A stretch of 41,215 bases of DNA from a bacterium (GCA_028688815.1 JAQTXJ010000014.1:1-41215), one strand, 5' to 3'; positions 7,000 through 15,489 are shown, counted from the first letter of the stretch. The notes: generated by a model not told the origin, from the letters alone. Translations and numbers: made by a program.

Positions 7000-7890
7000 A
7001 TGAAATTTATAGTTCACGGCGGCGCTGGAAACATAACGGATTTTGCCATAAGAGTTCCCGGTCTTGTAAAAGCCTGCAAAATAGGCTACGAAATCCTAAA
7101 ATCCGGTGGCAAAGCGATTGATGCCGTCCAGGCGTCCGTAGTTGAATTTGAAAATAATCCGTATTTTAACGCGGGAACGGGTTGCGTGCTGAACATAGAA
7201 GGCGAAGCGGAACTCGACGCTTCAATTATGACGGACGATATGAAAGCGGGCGCCGTAGCAGGCATAAAAAGAGTCAAAAATCCAATTCTTATAGCAAGGA
7301 AAGTAATGGAAGAAACCGACCATATACTTCTGATAGGCGAAGGCGCGGAACGATTTGCAAGAATTATGGGATTCCCGAAATATAATCCCGTAACCGCAAA
7401 AAGTAAGGCTCGACTTGAAAAAGACATCAAGAAATTAAAAATGGGCAAAAACACAACCGAAAGATATTTTCCGAAAATAAAAAAATTGATTGATGAATAC
7501 GGAACAGTTGGCGCCTGTGCGATGGATAAATCCGGAAACATTGCCGCAGCCACATCCACGGGAGGCGTGATTATGGATTTGCCGGGCAGAGTCGGGGATA
7601 CCCCGATTATCGGCGCGGGAACTTATGCCTGTAAAACCGGAGCAGTAAGCTGCACCGGATGGGGCGAATGTCTTATAAAACTCGGCACCGCAAAATTCGT
7701 ATGCGACTCGATGCAAACAATGTCCCCTCAATCCGCGGTAAATAAAGCCCTCAAACTTATCGGCGATATGAAAGGCGATGCCGGAATCATTGCTCTGGAC
7801 AAAAAAGGCAGGATAGGATTCGGCTTCAATACTCCTAAAATGTTGTGGGCGTATGTTGATAAAAACGGAAAAATTCAACACTGTAAATAA
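7000..7890 (+). CDS. iaaA: Isoaspartyl peptidase/L-asparaginase (Ntn hydrolase)
   Basis: 296 residues of the plant-type asparaginase family. N-terminal FIVHGGAG and GGKAIDAVQASVVEFENNP are the alpha-subunit signature, with FNAGTGCVLNIEGEAELDASIM following. Autocleavage should occur before Thr169 in EYGTVGACAMD, making Thr169 the N-terminal nucleophile of the beta subunit. Downstream NIAAATSTGG and GDTPIIGAGTYA carry the substrate-binding glycines. The enzyme removes isoaspartyl residues from damaged peptides and can hydrolyse asparagine. No signal peptide is present, so it is cytoplasmic. It is transcribed alone from a leaderless-type promoter. Length and motifs are normal for the family; the balance of isoaspartyl against asparaginase activity cannot be read from sequence. 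Confidence 0.93.
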   Translation: MKFIVHGGAGNITDFAIRVPGLVKACKIGYEILKSGGKAIDAVQASVVEFENNPYFNAGTGCVLNIEGEAELDASIMTDDMKAGAVAGIKRVKNPILIARKVMEETDHILLIGEGAERFARIMGFPKYNPVTAKSKARLEKDIKKLKMGKNTTERYFPKIKKLIDEYGTVGACAMDKSGNIAAATSTGGVIMDLPGRVGDTPIIGAGTYACKTGAVSCTGWGECLIKLGTAKFVCDSMQTMSPQSAVNKALKLIGDMKGDAGIIALDKKGRIGFGFNTPKMLWAYVDKNGKIQHCK

Positions 7891-7902
7891 AAAACAACTT
7901 GT

Positions 7903-7999
7903 ATCCCTTCTCTGTGTCCTCGTTTTTTTACTCTTACCTCTCGATATTTCTTTTCTCCGTTTCTGTTTTCTGTTGTTTTCTCTGTGTTCTCTGTGGTTG
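7903..7999. repeat. CTCTGTG-word intergenic repeat
   Basis: TTCTCTGTGTCCTCG near 7908 and TTCTCTGTGTTCTCTGTGG near 7980 are reverse-orientation copies of the CACAGAG family. The pyrimidine-rich stretch between holds CTCCGTTTCTG-like degenerate words. The repeat ends just before the archease promoter. No gene is seen in this 154-nt gap. Confidence 0.65.
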
Positions 8000-8007
8000 G
8001 TTTTATA

Positions 8008-8036
8008 TTGACAACTAAAGAGTAAAATGATATAAG
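8008..8036 (+). promoter_or_regulatory. Promoter for the archease-rtcB operon (leaderless type)
   Basis: TTGACA (8008-8013), 17-nt spacer, TATAAG (8031-8036). The ATG at 8045 lies 9 nt past the -10 box. This is the best-matching promoter of the leaderless group. Confidence 0.65.
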
Positions 8037-8044
8037 ATTAAAAA

Positions 8045-8455
8045 ATGAAATACAAGTTACTAGACGATTTAACTTCTGATGTTATGTTTGAAGCTTACGG
8101 AAAGACATTTGAGGAGTTGCTCGAGAATTCTGCAATGGCAATGTTCTCGGTTATATGCCGGGTTGAAAAAGTAAAACCAACGACTACTATTAAAATTGAA
8201 TTGGTATCAGACTCCAAAGAAAAATTGCTCTATGATTGGCTTTCTGCGTTATTAACTCAAAGCGAAATTCATAAATTATTTCTATCCCGATTTAAGATAA
8301 ACAAAATTTCCGAACTGCATTTGTTTGCTGAAGCCAGCGGAGAAAAAATAAGCCCGGGGAAAGGGGAAACTCTTGTAAAAGGAATCCCCTATTATGGTTT
8401 TAAGATACACGAAACCGACAAAGGTTTTTCGGCAAGAGTAACGTTGGACATATAG
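8045..8455 (+). CDS. Archease (RtcB activator)
   Basis: 136 residues. The family core is visible as AYGKTFEELLENSAMAMFSV, then LLYDWLSALLTQSE, then GETLVKGIPYYGFKIHETDKGF, ending in TLDI. Archease speeds multiple-turnover ligation and guanylylation by RtcB. Known metal contacts are an N-terminal Asp and the C-terminal Asp-Ile pair; both are present here (Asp12 and D-I at 135-136). The usual His of the N-terminal HT[A/S]D motif is Leu9, and the His of the YHG segment is Tyr, so this is a slightly divergent member. It is the first gene of an operon with rtcB 8 nt downstream. The promoter places the ATG almost at the transcription start. Confidence 0.9.
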   Translation: MKYKLLDDLTSDVMFEAYGKTFEELLENSAMAMFSVICRVEKVKPTTTIKIELVSDSKEKLLYDWLSALLTQSEIHKLFLSRFKINKISELHLFAEASGEKISPGKGETLVKGIPYYGFKIHETDKGFSARVTLDI

Positions 8456-8463
8456 GAGAAACT

Positions 8464-9906
8464 ATGCGAGATAAATTACAGAAAATATCGGATTATAAAT
8501 GGCTTATTCCTAAGAACGTGCGACCGGGAATGAACGTAGATGCCGTTATTTATGCGAATAAAGAAATATTGGACACCTTAGAAAACACTGCAATTGAACA
8601 ATTAACCAACGTAGCCTGTTTACCGGGAATAATCGAGCCGGTTATCGGGATGCCTGATATGCACTGGGGATACGGTTTGCCAATGGGCGCAGTTGGCGCT
8701 TTTGACAGGGAAAAAGGAGTCATATCTGCCGGGTGTACCGGATTTGACATTAACTGCGGAGTAAGGATGTTACGGACTAATTTAAGTTTTGATGAAATAA
8801 AAGAACATTTAAGCAAACTCATAGATACTTTATTTAAAAACATTCCCTGCGGCGTTGGTTCGGAAGGCAGGCTAAATCTTAATTCCAGAGAACTCGACGA
8901 CGTTCTTATTAACGGGGCAGAATGGGCAATAAAAAAAGGATACGGGACAAACAGGGATTTAGAATGCATTGAAGAATACGGAAGCATAAAAGACGGCGAT
9001 TCATCGAAAATTTTTAAAGAAGCCTTAAACAGGGGTGCCCCCCAACTCGGAACGCTTGGAGGAGGAAACCATTTTCTTGAAGTGCAGGCAGTGGACGAAA
9101 TTTATGAACCTGAAATCGCAAAAGTTTTTGGTATTAATTTCAAGGGACAGATAACCATAATGGTACATTGCGGGTCGAGAGGGTTGGGACACCAGGTAGC
9201 AACGGATTACTTAAAACTCCACGAAAAAGCTGCATCAAAATATAAAATTAGCTTGCCCGACCCCCAACTTGTATGCGCTCCAGCCAACTCCCCGGAAGGG
9301 CAGGATTATTTTTCTGCAATGAAATGCGCAGCCAACTACGCGTTTTGCAACCGTCAGATTATTGCCCACTGGATAAGAGAAAGCTTTGAACAGACAATGG
9401 GTAGCAACTGGGAACAGTTTGAAATGCACAGCGTTTATGATGTGTGCCATAATATATGTAAACTAGAAAGACACGATGTTAAAGGTAAAATACGGGAAGT
9501 TTACGTTCACCGTAAAGGAGCAACTTCTGCGTTTCCTGCCGGGCATATATCCGTTTCTCCTTTATACCGCAGCGTGGGACAACCCGTATTGATTGCAGGT
9601 TCTATGGGAACGGCATCTTATGTGCTTGTCGGAACAGATACTGCAGAGGAAGCTTTTGCTTCAAGTTGTCACGGCGCAGGAAGAGCAATGAGCAGAAACA
9701 AGGCGCTTAAAGAATACAGGGGAGAACAAATAAAAAAAGAACTTCAGGCCAACGGAAAATACGTCCGGGCTACAAGTCCAAAAACTCTTGCCGAAGAAGC
9801 TCCGGATGCATATAAAGACGTAGATGAAGTAGTAGATTCCGTCCATTGCGCAGGGATTTCAAAAAAGATTGCAAGAGTAATTCCTCTGGCTATTGCAAAG
9901 GGTTAA
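8464..9906 (+). CDS. rtcB: RNA-splicing/repair ligase RtcB
   Basis: 480 residues, a full-length RtcB. It joins RNA 2',3'-cyclic phosphate or 3'-phosphate ends to 5'-OH ends, using GTP and Mn2+. The manganese ligands are all visible: Asp95 and Cys98 in FDINCGVR, His203 in GGGNHF, His235 in VHCGSRG and His329 in CHNIC. The GMP-accepting histidine is His403 in SCHGAGR, with downstream KTLAEEAPDAYKD completing the site. A good ribosome site (AGGAGA) lies 5 nt before the ATG. Its archease cofactor gene is directly upstream and a YggU/DUF167 gene directly downstream. In bacteria RtcB repairs cleaved tRNA or rRNA; the tRNA-Ser gene that follows may be coincidence. Confidence 0.97.
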   Translation: MRDKLQKISDYKWLIPKNVRPGMNVDAVIYANKEILDTLENTAIEQLTNVACLPGIIEPVIGMPDMHWGYGLPMGAVGAFDREKGVISAGCTGFDINCGVRMLRTNLSFDEIKEHLSKLIDTLFKNIPCGVGSEGRLNLNSRELDDVLINGAEWAIKKGYGTNRDLECIEEYGSIKDGDSSKIFKEALNRGAPQLGTLGGGNHFLEVQAVDEIYEPEIAKVFGINFKGQITIMVHCGSRGLGHQVATDYLKLHEKAASKYKISLPDPQLVCAPANSPEGQDYFSAMKCAANYAFCNRQIIAHWIRESFEQTMGSNWEQFEMHSVYDVCHNICKLERHDVKGKIREVYVHRKGATSAFPAGHISVSPLYRSVGQPVLIAGSMGTASYVLVGTDTAEEAFASSCHGAGRAMSRNKALKEYRGEQIKKELQANGKYVRATSPKTLAEEAPDAYKDVDEVVDSVHCAGISKKIARVIPLAIAKG

Positions 9907-9907
9907 T

Positions 9908-10123
9908 ATGAAAATTTCCGTAACGGTAAAACTAAAATCAAAACAGGAAAAAGTAGAAAAAGTTGATACGGGATATTTGGTTTATGTCAAAGTTCCTCCT
10001 ATAGAAAACAAAGCAAATGAAGCCATTATAAAATTATTAGCCGAACATTTTAATGTTTCAAAATCTCAGGTTATTATTCTAACAGGTTTAACCTCTAAAC
10101 ATAAGATTATTGAAATAAGATAA
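9908..10123 (+). CDS. YggU/DUF167 family protein
   Basis: 71 residues from the ATG at 9908, 1 nt after the rtcB stop; AAGGG at the end of rtcB can serve as its ribosome site. An earlier in-frame ATG at 9893 is inside rtcB and was rejected. The family signature is VKVPPIENKANEAIIKLLAEHFNV, followed by SQVIILTGLTSKHKIIEI, which forms the small alpha/beta fold of DUF167. The biochemical role of this widespread family is not established. Its place in the archease-rtcB operon is the most useful clue and suggests a link to RNA metabolism, by context only. Confidence 0.88.
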   Translation: MKISVTVKLKSKQEKVEKVDTGYLVYVKVPPIENKANEAIIKLLAEHFNVSKSQVIILTGLTSKHKIIEIR

Positions 10124-10152
10124 CTTCTCGCTTATTCTTTTAGACAAAGTTC

Positions 10153-10180
10153 TTGACTTCTTATGTGTTTGAATTAAAAT
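10153..10180 (+). promoter_or_regulatory. tRNA-Ser promoter
   Basis: TTGACT (10153-10158), 16-nt spacer, TAAAAT (10175-10180). The mature tRNA begins 17 nt past the -10 box, a normal distance for a short 5' leader. Confidence 0.6.
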
Positions 10181-10196
10181 GCTTCCTGTCAAAAAT

Positions 10197-10281
10197 GGAG
10201 GGTTAGTCTAACGGTAAGGCAGCAGACTTGAAATCTGCCGGGAGTAATCCCATGGGGGTTCGAATCCCTCACCCTCCGCCA
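10197..10281 (+). tRNA. tRNA-Ser (anticodon UGA)
   Basis: 85 nt including an encoded CCA end. Acceptor GGAGGGT (10197-10203) pairs with ACCCTCC (10271-10277). The anticodon arm GCAGA-CTTGAAA-TCTGC shows anticodon TGA. A long variable arm (about CGGGAGTAATCCCATGG) marks a class II tRNA and fits serine. The T-loop GGTTCGAATCC is canonical. Confidence 0.95.
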
Positions 10282-10354
10282 GTTAGGAATTCTTTGTAAT
10301 CCTCATCTCCTGATTTTTAAAGTAAAAAAGGGTAAAATAAGCTTTGACGAATTA

Positions 10355-11140
10355 ATGCAAAAGGCTCAACCAGAGAAATTATTTCCAATTGAAAGGGAAT
10401 ATAAAATTTCAAAAGATGAAATTAATCGAAGAAAAAGAGCGTTTACTACACTATCAATTAGTTTAATTATTGGACTGATTTTGGCGTCAAAAATTTTGGA
10501 TTTCCCAGTTTCTGTTTTTGGTTACTTGTGCTTTGCCACAGCTTTATTTCTTTCAAGTATATTATTATTTAAGTCTTTTGATTACCTGTCGCAGATTAAA
10601 ATTTATTTATCCAATCAAATAATTGAAAGGACAAATCAAAAAGCATCTGAAAGTTTTTTGATAGCAAACATTAATAACGTAAAAATCAAAAGAACAACAA
10701 GGAACACCATTAGAGAAATCTATATTTGGTCCCGTGACGGGAAAAGCACATTCATTAATGCCCTGGAAGATTTCGAACAATTTCGAACCGAACTTATAAA
10801 CAAAATCGGTAAAAATATTCCCATAAAAGAAATGCGCGAAAAAATTGATTTTGACCACCCGTTATTTTATTCTATCCTTGGTTTGCTGATTAGTTTTGTC
10901 GGCGTTTATCTTATAAAAACGATTGCAAGTCTCGATTATTTTAAAACGAAAGTCATTTTGTTTGTTGTCTCTGTTTATATATTTGCAGTGGGCGTATACT
11001 TTATTTGCACAAAACCTATTTCAAAAAGGTATGGGAACAAAAAAAAGTTTGCAGATTATATTTTCGGATTTATTATGGTTTGTTTTAGCGTATACATTTT
11101 TATCCTGGGGGTAAAGACTGAAAATCATCCGGTCGGATGA
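10355..11140 (+). CDS. Membrane protein with a PH-like middle domain
   Basis: 261 residues, family not firmly recognised. A charged N-terminus (1-30) precedes two membrane helices (about 31-50 and 54-74). A soluble segment (about 78-150) has alternating strands such as IKIYLSNQIIERTN and VKIKRTTRNTIREIYIWSRDG and ends in a helix, resembling bacterial PH-like domains. Three further membrane helices follow (about 168-188, 197-217, 229-249). No ribosome site or clear promoter is visible, so the start is by first ATG. It stands alone between tRNA-Ser and the peptidase E gene. The stop codon lies inside a perfect 13-bp hairpin. Function unknown. Confidence 0.7.
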   Translation: MQKAQPEKLFPIEREYKISKDEINRRKRAFTTLSISLIIGLILASKILDFPVSVFGYLCFATALFLSSILLFKSFDYLSQIKIYLSNQIIERTNQKASESFLIANINNVKIKRTTRNTIREIYIWSRDGKSTFINALEDFEQFRTELINKIGKNIPIKEMREKIDFDHPLFYSILGLLISFVGVYLIKTIASLDYFKTKVILFVVSVYIFAVGVYFICTKPISKRYGNKKKFADYIFGFIMVCFSVYIFILGVKTENHPVG

Positions 11141-11147
11141 TTTTCAG
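11118..11147. terminator. Perfect 13-bp hairpin spanning a stop codon
   Basis: CTGAAAATCATCC (11118-11130) pairs perfectly with GGATGATTTTCAG (11135-11147) around a GGTC loop. The TGA stop of the membrane-protein gene (11138-11140) is in the right arm. There is no T-run after it, so it may stabilise the 3' end or attenuate rather than act as a classical terminator. Confidence 0.5.
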
Positions 11148-11182
11148 CGCAAAAAGGTTTTGGAATTAGCCTTTATACATTT

Positions 11183-11932
11183 ATGAAAAAAATTATTGCA
11201 ATTGGCGGAGGCGAAATAGGGAGTTCTGGGCATCCTGTTGAAACCACACAAATAGACAAAGAAATAATAAATCTAACCGGGAAGAAAAATCCAAGGTTGC
11301 TTTTCATTCCGACCGCAAGTACTGATTCGGAATTATATTTCGAAACCGTAAAAAAACATTTTGGCAAAAAACTCGGGTGCAAAATTGATGTTTTGTATTT
11401 AATAAACAAAAATCCTAGCAAAAAAAACTTCGAGGAAAAGATTTTTAGAACAGACATAATTTATGTTGGCGGTGGCAACACCTTGAAAATGATGAAAATA
11501 TGGAGGGCTACCGGAGTTGATAAGATTTTAAAACAAGCTTATGAAAGAGGCATTGTTCTTTCAGGGTTAAGCGCCGGATCAATTTGTTGGTTTAAATGGG
11601 GACTTTCTGACTCAAGAAAATTTATCAACCCCAATGCCGATTTAATAAAGGTTTCCGGTCTGGGGTTAATAAATGCCCTTCATTGTCCACATTATGATTT
11701 TGAAAAAGACCGAAAACCAAGTCTAAAAAAGATGATGAAGAAAACATCCGGAATTTCAATTGCCATAGACAATTGCTGTGCAATTGAAATTATTGATGAC
11801 AACTATCGAATCATAAGTTCAAAAGCATCTGCAAACACTTACAAAATATACTGGAAATCAAATAAGTATTACGAGAAAGTAATAAAAAAAGAAAAAGAGT
11901 TGAAAGCATTAAAAGATTTATTGAAGAAATAA
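11183..11932 (+). CDS. pepE: Peptidase E-like protein (family S51)
   Basis: 249 residues with the class-I-glutamine-amidotransferase-like fold of family S51. N-terminal IIAIGGGEIG, LLFIPTAS and IYVGGGNTLKMM are the conserved strand-turns. The nucleophile elbow is LSGLSAGSICW, giving Ser130 as the likely nucleophile, and HCPHYDF supplies the candidate catalytic His. E. coli PepE hydrolyses Asp-X dipeptides; members of this broader subgroup (long form with SAGS) are less well characterised, so aspartyl specificity is inferred. No signal peptide, so cytoplasmic. The C-terminus is a lysine-rich helix. No Shine-Dalgarno precedes the ATG. It is monocistronic, with a 213-nt gap before the C10 peptidase gene. 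Confidence 0.85.
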   Translation: MKKIIAIGGGEIGSSGHPVETTQIDKEIINLTGKKNPRLLFIPTASTDSELYFETVKKHFGKKLGCKIDVLYLINKNPSKKNFEEKIFRTDIIYVGGGNTLKMMKIWRATGVDKILKQAYERGIVLSGLSAGSICWFKWGLSDSRKFINPNADLIKVSGLGLINALHCPHYDFEKDRKPSLKKMMKKTSGISIAIDNCCAIEIIDDNYRIISSKASANTYKIYWKSNKYYEKVIKKEKELKALKDLLKK

Positions 11933-12059
11933 AAGGGATTTGCCGCTCCAAAAGGAATCCGACTCAAAAGGAAACACCTCTTTATGTATAATAGGTCGCT
12001 ACGTGTAAAGTTCTTTTATATATTGGAATATAACTGAAAAAAGATAATAAAAAATCAAC

Positions 12060-12088
12060 TTGACATCTTACTAATTATGTAACATATT
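12060..12088 (+). promoter_or_regulatory. Promoter for the C10 peptidase gene
   Basis: TTGACA (12060-12065), 17-nt spacer, CATATT (12083-12088). The start codon is 86 nt past the -35 box, so the leader is about 50 nt and ends in a strong AAGGAGG site (12135-12141). This long-leader design contrasts with the leaderless genes. A second TATAAT (12094-12099) has no paired -35. Confidence 0.5.
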
Positions 12089-12145
12089 CGTATTATAATG
12101 GGATATGTTTTATATAACCCCCATTAACTTATCAAGGAGGTAGGT

Positions 12146-15100
12146 ATGCGAAAATTTTTAATTTCGTTAGTTGTTCTCTTCTTGGGAAATTTTCTTTTTG
12201 CTGCACCTGTATCCATACAGACGGCAGAAAAAGTTGCAAAGAATTGGTATTACGATAAAGGGAATCTAACAAAAAGTGAAATTTCCGTAACAAACAATTT
12301 TATAGAATCCAGCGACAAAGGGAATGTTTTTTATATTTTCAATTTCAAGCCAAATGGTTTCGTAATCGTAAGCGCAGAAGATGCAACCGTCCCTATTCTT
12401 GGATACTCTTTTGAAGGACAATATACTGCTGCCAATCATCCGATCCAGTTTGACGAATGGATGAATAATTATAAAGAACAAATCATATACGCGAGAGAGC
12501 ATATTACAAAAGCTCCGAGACAAAATGCAGACCAGTGGAACAACTTAATTATTGAACCGCAATATTTTGTAAAAGGCGCTAAAGAAAAAGCTGTAAGCCC
12601 GTTTATTACTACTACCTGGGCACAGGAAAATATTTCCGCTAGCACTCCTGTAATTTATAATACGCAATGTCCGACTATTGGTTCTACGCACTGTTTGGTT
12701 GGTTGCGCAGCCGTAGCTATGGGACAGATAATGAAGTACTATAACCATCCGACACAGGGTGTAGGGTCCCATTCTTATTACGACACCGCCGGTTGTGCAC
12801 AAACCGTTTCGGCTAATTTCGGAACAACAACCTACGATTGGACTAATATGCCAAATTCTCTTTCAAGCTCAACCACAACCCAAAGAAATGCTGTCGGGAC
12901 ATTACTATTCCATTGTGGAGTTGCCGTTAATATGAGATACGGGACAAGCGCTTCCGGCGCTTATGTTCCTTCACCGGTTTACGCGCTTAAAACTTATTTT
13001 TCTTACAATGAGAACCTTGGCATAATATACAAATCAAGTTATGCAGATACTGTCTGGGCTCGTATAATGAGAACGGAATTAGACAGCAGTCGGCCAGTTC
13101 TTTATTCCGGACAGGGCTCGGGAGGACACGCTTTTGTTATGGATGGATATAGCACTAATACTTATTTTCATTTTAACTGGGGATGGGAAGGAAGCGAGAA
13201 TGGATATTTCTACTTAAATGACTTAACCCCGGCAAGTTATAACTTTAATAGCAATCAAGGCGCAATAATCCTTATTAAACCGGCTGTTCCTACTCCAGAT
13301 ATAGCTGTTTCACCGGATACTTTAAGATTTACATGGACCGGCAGTAAAAAAAGTTTATTATCTCCATCAACAAAAGGGATAACGGATACATTAATCTATG
13401 ATACCGGAACACCCGGTGGAGTTTTGGGGGTTTCTGCTAACTGGGGATTGGCGTTAAGATTCAGCCCAGAAATATATCCCTGTACATTAAAATCTGTTAT
13501 CTGGTACCCTTATAAGAAAGATACTTCCTGCGAAGCCCATATATGGGATGCAAGCGGAGCCGGAGGCGCGCCGGGAAGCAATTTAGTTACTGCATTTACT
13601 TACACACCTGCAGTTTCAAATGCCTGGGACAAGAAAGACCTTCCAACGCCTGTAGCTATAGATGCCGGTGATTTCTGGGTTGGATGGATGCAAAAAGCCG
13701 GAAACATTTTTGGAAACATTGCAAATGTTCCCGCTAACACAGGAAGAAGTTTTTATTACAGCGGCACATGGCAAGTTATTGATGTTGCTCATTTTGGAAC
13801 TACGGCAGACTTGATGATTAGGGCTGTTGTTACAAGCGGTAGTTATGATACAGTAAGGACTTTAGTCGTATCCAATCCCGGAACGGCAACTCTTAACATT
13901 TCAAATATTACTGTCAGTGATTCATGGATCACGGCCGTAACTCCTACCGTATTTAATGTCAGCGCCAAAGGAACTCAAAATGTTACCGTAACGGTTACAA
14001 AAGATGGATTAAGCACAGGCTATCATTATGGGCATTTAACTATTACTTCCAATGACCCGGACGAAAGCCCAACAACCGTTCCCGTTAAATTCTATATACC
14101 TTCATCGACTCCGGATATTGCAGTTACTCAAGACACTTTGAGATTTACATGGGACGACAGCGGGAAAAAAGCACTTTCCTATTCTTGTCCTCCAAAAGAA
14201 GCTTACGTTGATAATAAATCAGTTTTAACAAAAAATAATGTTTGCCTTTCGGGCAAGACTGAAAACAAAAAATTTGCACCTTCAATAAAAGTTGCCGAAA
14301 GCTCTAACCAATCTCCTTTGACTTTCTCTTATCTGGATTCTAAAGCAACCCTTGACACTTTGATATATGATAACGGAACAACAACAAGTACTTGGGCTTG
14401 GGTTCCCGGAACAAGAATGGGAACAAGAATGACCCCCACAGGCGCTTGTAAGGTTATTGCTATTCAAGCATACTGTCCTAAGGCTGAAACTTATAAAATA
14501 GGACTTTATAATTGGACAGGAAGTACGCCGGGGTCTCAATTATTGGAAACCGGAACTATTTCTGCAACAGCTGCCGGTTGGAATACAACAGATATATCTT
14601 CATCTAACATAAATGTTACTACCGATTTTGTTGCTTCTTTTAACCCGGTAGACACGGTTGGAAGAATTGGGGCAAACGAAACCGACAATCAAAGGGCATG
14701 GGATTACGATGGTTCCAGTTGGTCGCTTTTCCCAAACAACACCTATTTTATCCGTGCTATTGTTTCTTACGGTGGAGGAAGCAGTATTCACGATACTTTA
14801 CAAACAATGACAGTTAGAAACGACGGTGGCGGGGATTTGAATGTAACGAATATTACCAAGAGCCAATCCTGGATTACTTCAGTATCACCTACAAGTTTTA
14901 CGGTCCCGGCTGGCAGTTCTCAGAACGTTACCGTAATAGTTAATAAAACAGGTCTTAGCAATGGAACACATCTTGGCAATCTTACTATCACTTCGGATGA
15001 CCCTGATGAAAGCTCTTATGTTGAACCGGTTAAATTTGTAGTCGTTCATTTGGGAGTAGAAGAAAACCAGAACTTCTCTTTCAATTTATCACAAAACTAT

Positions 15101-15352
15101 CCTAATCCGGCAAATTCCGAAACTCAAATTGAATATGCTTTGCCTAATGCTACAAAAGTTACGCTTAAAATATACGATGCAACAGGCAGACCAGTAAGAA
15201 CCTTACTACAAGAGGAACAAGCCGCAGGAAAATATAAGGCATTCTGGAACGGTAAGGATGACAAAGGCAATAAACTTGGAAATGGTATTTATTTTTATCG
15301 CCTTGAAACGGATAAATCCGTAACTACAAAGAAACTTACATTATTGAAATAA
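12146..15352 (+). CDS. Secreted C10 (streptopain-like) cysteine peptidase with C-terminal sorting domain
   Basis: 1068 residues. Signal peptide 1-19, then a Spi-like propeptide (about 20-140, with FKPNGFVIVSAEDATVPILGYS). The C10 catalytic domain follows: Cys187 in VGCAAVAMGQIMKYYNHP, His328 in GGHAFVMDGY, and FNWGWEG at 343-349. Two long related modules begin with PDIAV-x2-DTLRFTW at 384 and 656. Each ends in an Ig-like stretch with SWIT, a VTP/VSP turn, GT/SSQNVTV and LTITS-x-DPDES. The C-terminal 90 residues, from NFSFNLSQNYPNP to GNGIYFYRLETD and KKLTLLK, form a type-IX-like sorting domain. The protein is thus predicted to be exported, activated by propeptide removal and held at the surface or released. 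A strong AAGGAGG site supports the start. Confidence 0.93.
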   Translation: MRKFLISLVVLFLGNFLFAAPVSIQTAEKVAKNWYYDKGNLTKSEISVTNNFIESSDKGNVFYIFNFKPNGFVIVSAEDATVPILGYSFEGQYTAANHPIQFDEWMNNYKEQIIYAREHITKAPRQNADQWNNLIIEPQYFVKGAKEKAVSPFITTTWAQENISASTPVIYNTQCPTIGSTHCLVGCAAVAMGQIMKYYNHPTQGVGSHSYYDTAGCAQTVSANFGTTTYDWTNMPNSLSSSTTTQRNAVGTLLFHCGVAVNMRYGTSASGAYVPSPVYALKTYFSYNENLGIIYKSSYADTVWARIMRTELDSSRPVLYSGQGSGGHAFVMDGYSTNTYFHFNWGWEGSENGYFYLNDLTPASYNFNSNQGAIILIKPAVPTPDIAVSPDTLRFTWTGSKKSLLSPSTKGITDTLIYDTGTPGGVLGVSANWGLALRFSPEIYPCTLKSVIWYPYKKDTSCEAHIWDASGAGGAPGSNLVTAFTYTPAVSNAWDKKDLPTPVAIDAGDFWVGWMQKAGNIFGNIANVPANTGRSFYYSGTWQVIDVAHFGTTADLMIRAVVTSGSYDTVRTLVVSNPGTATLNISNITVSDSWITAVTPTVFNVSAKGTQNVTVTVTKDGLSTGYHYGHLTITSNDPDESPTTVPVKFYIPSSTPDIAVTQDTLRFTWDDSGKKALSYSCPPKEAYVDNKSVLTKNNVCLSGKTENKKFAPSIKVAESSNQSPLTFSYLDSKATLDTLIYDNGTTTSTWAWVPGTRMGTRMTPTGACKVIAIQAYCPKAETYKIGLYNWTGSTPGSQLLETGTISATAAGWNTTDISSSNINVTTDFVASFNPVDTVGRIGANETDNQRAWDYDGSSWSLFPNNTYFIRAIVSYGGGSSIHDTLQTMTVRNDGGGDLNVTNITKSQSWITSVSPTSFTVPAGSSQNVTVIVNKTGLSNGTHLGNLTITSDDPDESSYVEPVKFVVVHLGVEENQNFSFNLSQNYPNPANSETQIEYALPNATKVTLKIYDATGRPVRTLLQEEQAAGKYKAFWNGKDDKGNKLGNGIYFYRLETDKSVTTKKLTLLK

Positions 15353-15361
15353 GTTGACCTT

Positions 15362-15405
15362 AAAATACAAGCCCTTTTGAATATTCAAAAGGGCTTGTAT
15401 TTTTT
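15362..15405 (+). terminator. Rho-independent terminator after the C10 peptidase
   Basis: A near-perfect palindrome centred between 15382 and 15383 (TACAAGCCCTTTTGAA and its complement) ends in a run of T to 15405. It starts 10 nt after the peptidase stop. A short frame across it is a shadow. Confidence 0.9.
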
Positions 15406-15460
15406 AAACCAACGCGATCGTTTTTCAAAAGATTTGATACTGAAGGTTCTGCGGTTTATT

Positions 15461-15489
15461 GTAGGAAACGGTTTCAAACCTTTCTCTAC
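15461..15489. repeat. REP-like hairpin (GTAG...CTAC)
   Basis: GTAG, GAAA, C, GGTTT, CAA, ACC, TTTC, T, CTAC read in order form an interrupted hairpin closed by a GTAG/CTAC clamp. It lies in a 466-nt gap without an intact gene. GTAG at the foot of a hairpin is the hallmark of REP elements mobilised by RAYT transposases. Confidence 0.6.

Noticed and set aside
9893-9907. Earlier ATG for the YggU gene
   Set aside because: It lies inside rtcB and would overlap by 14 nt. The ATG at 9908 has a better-placed AAGGG site and family start.
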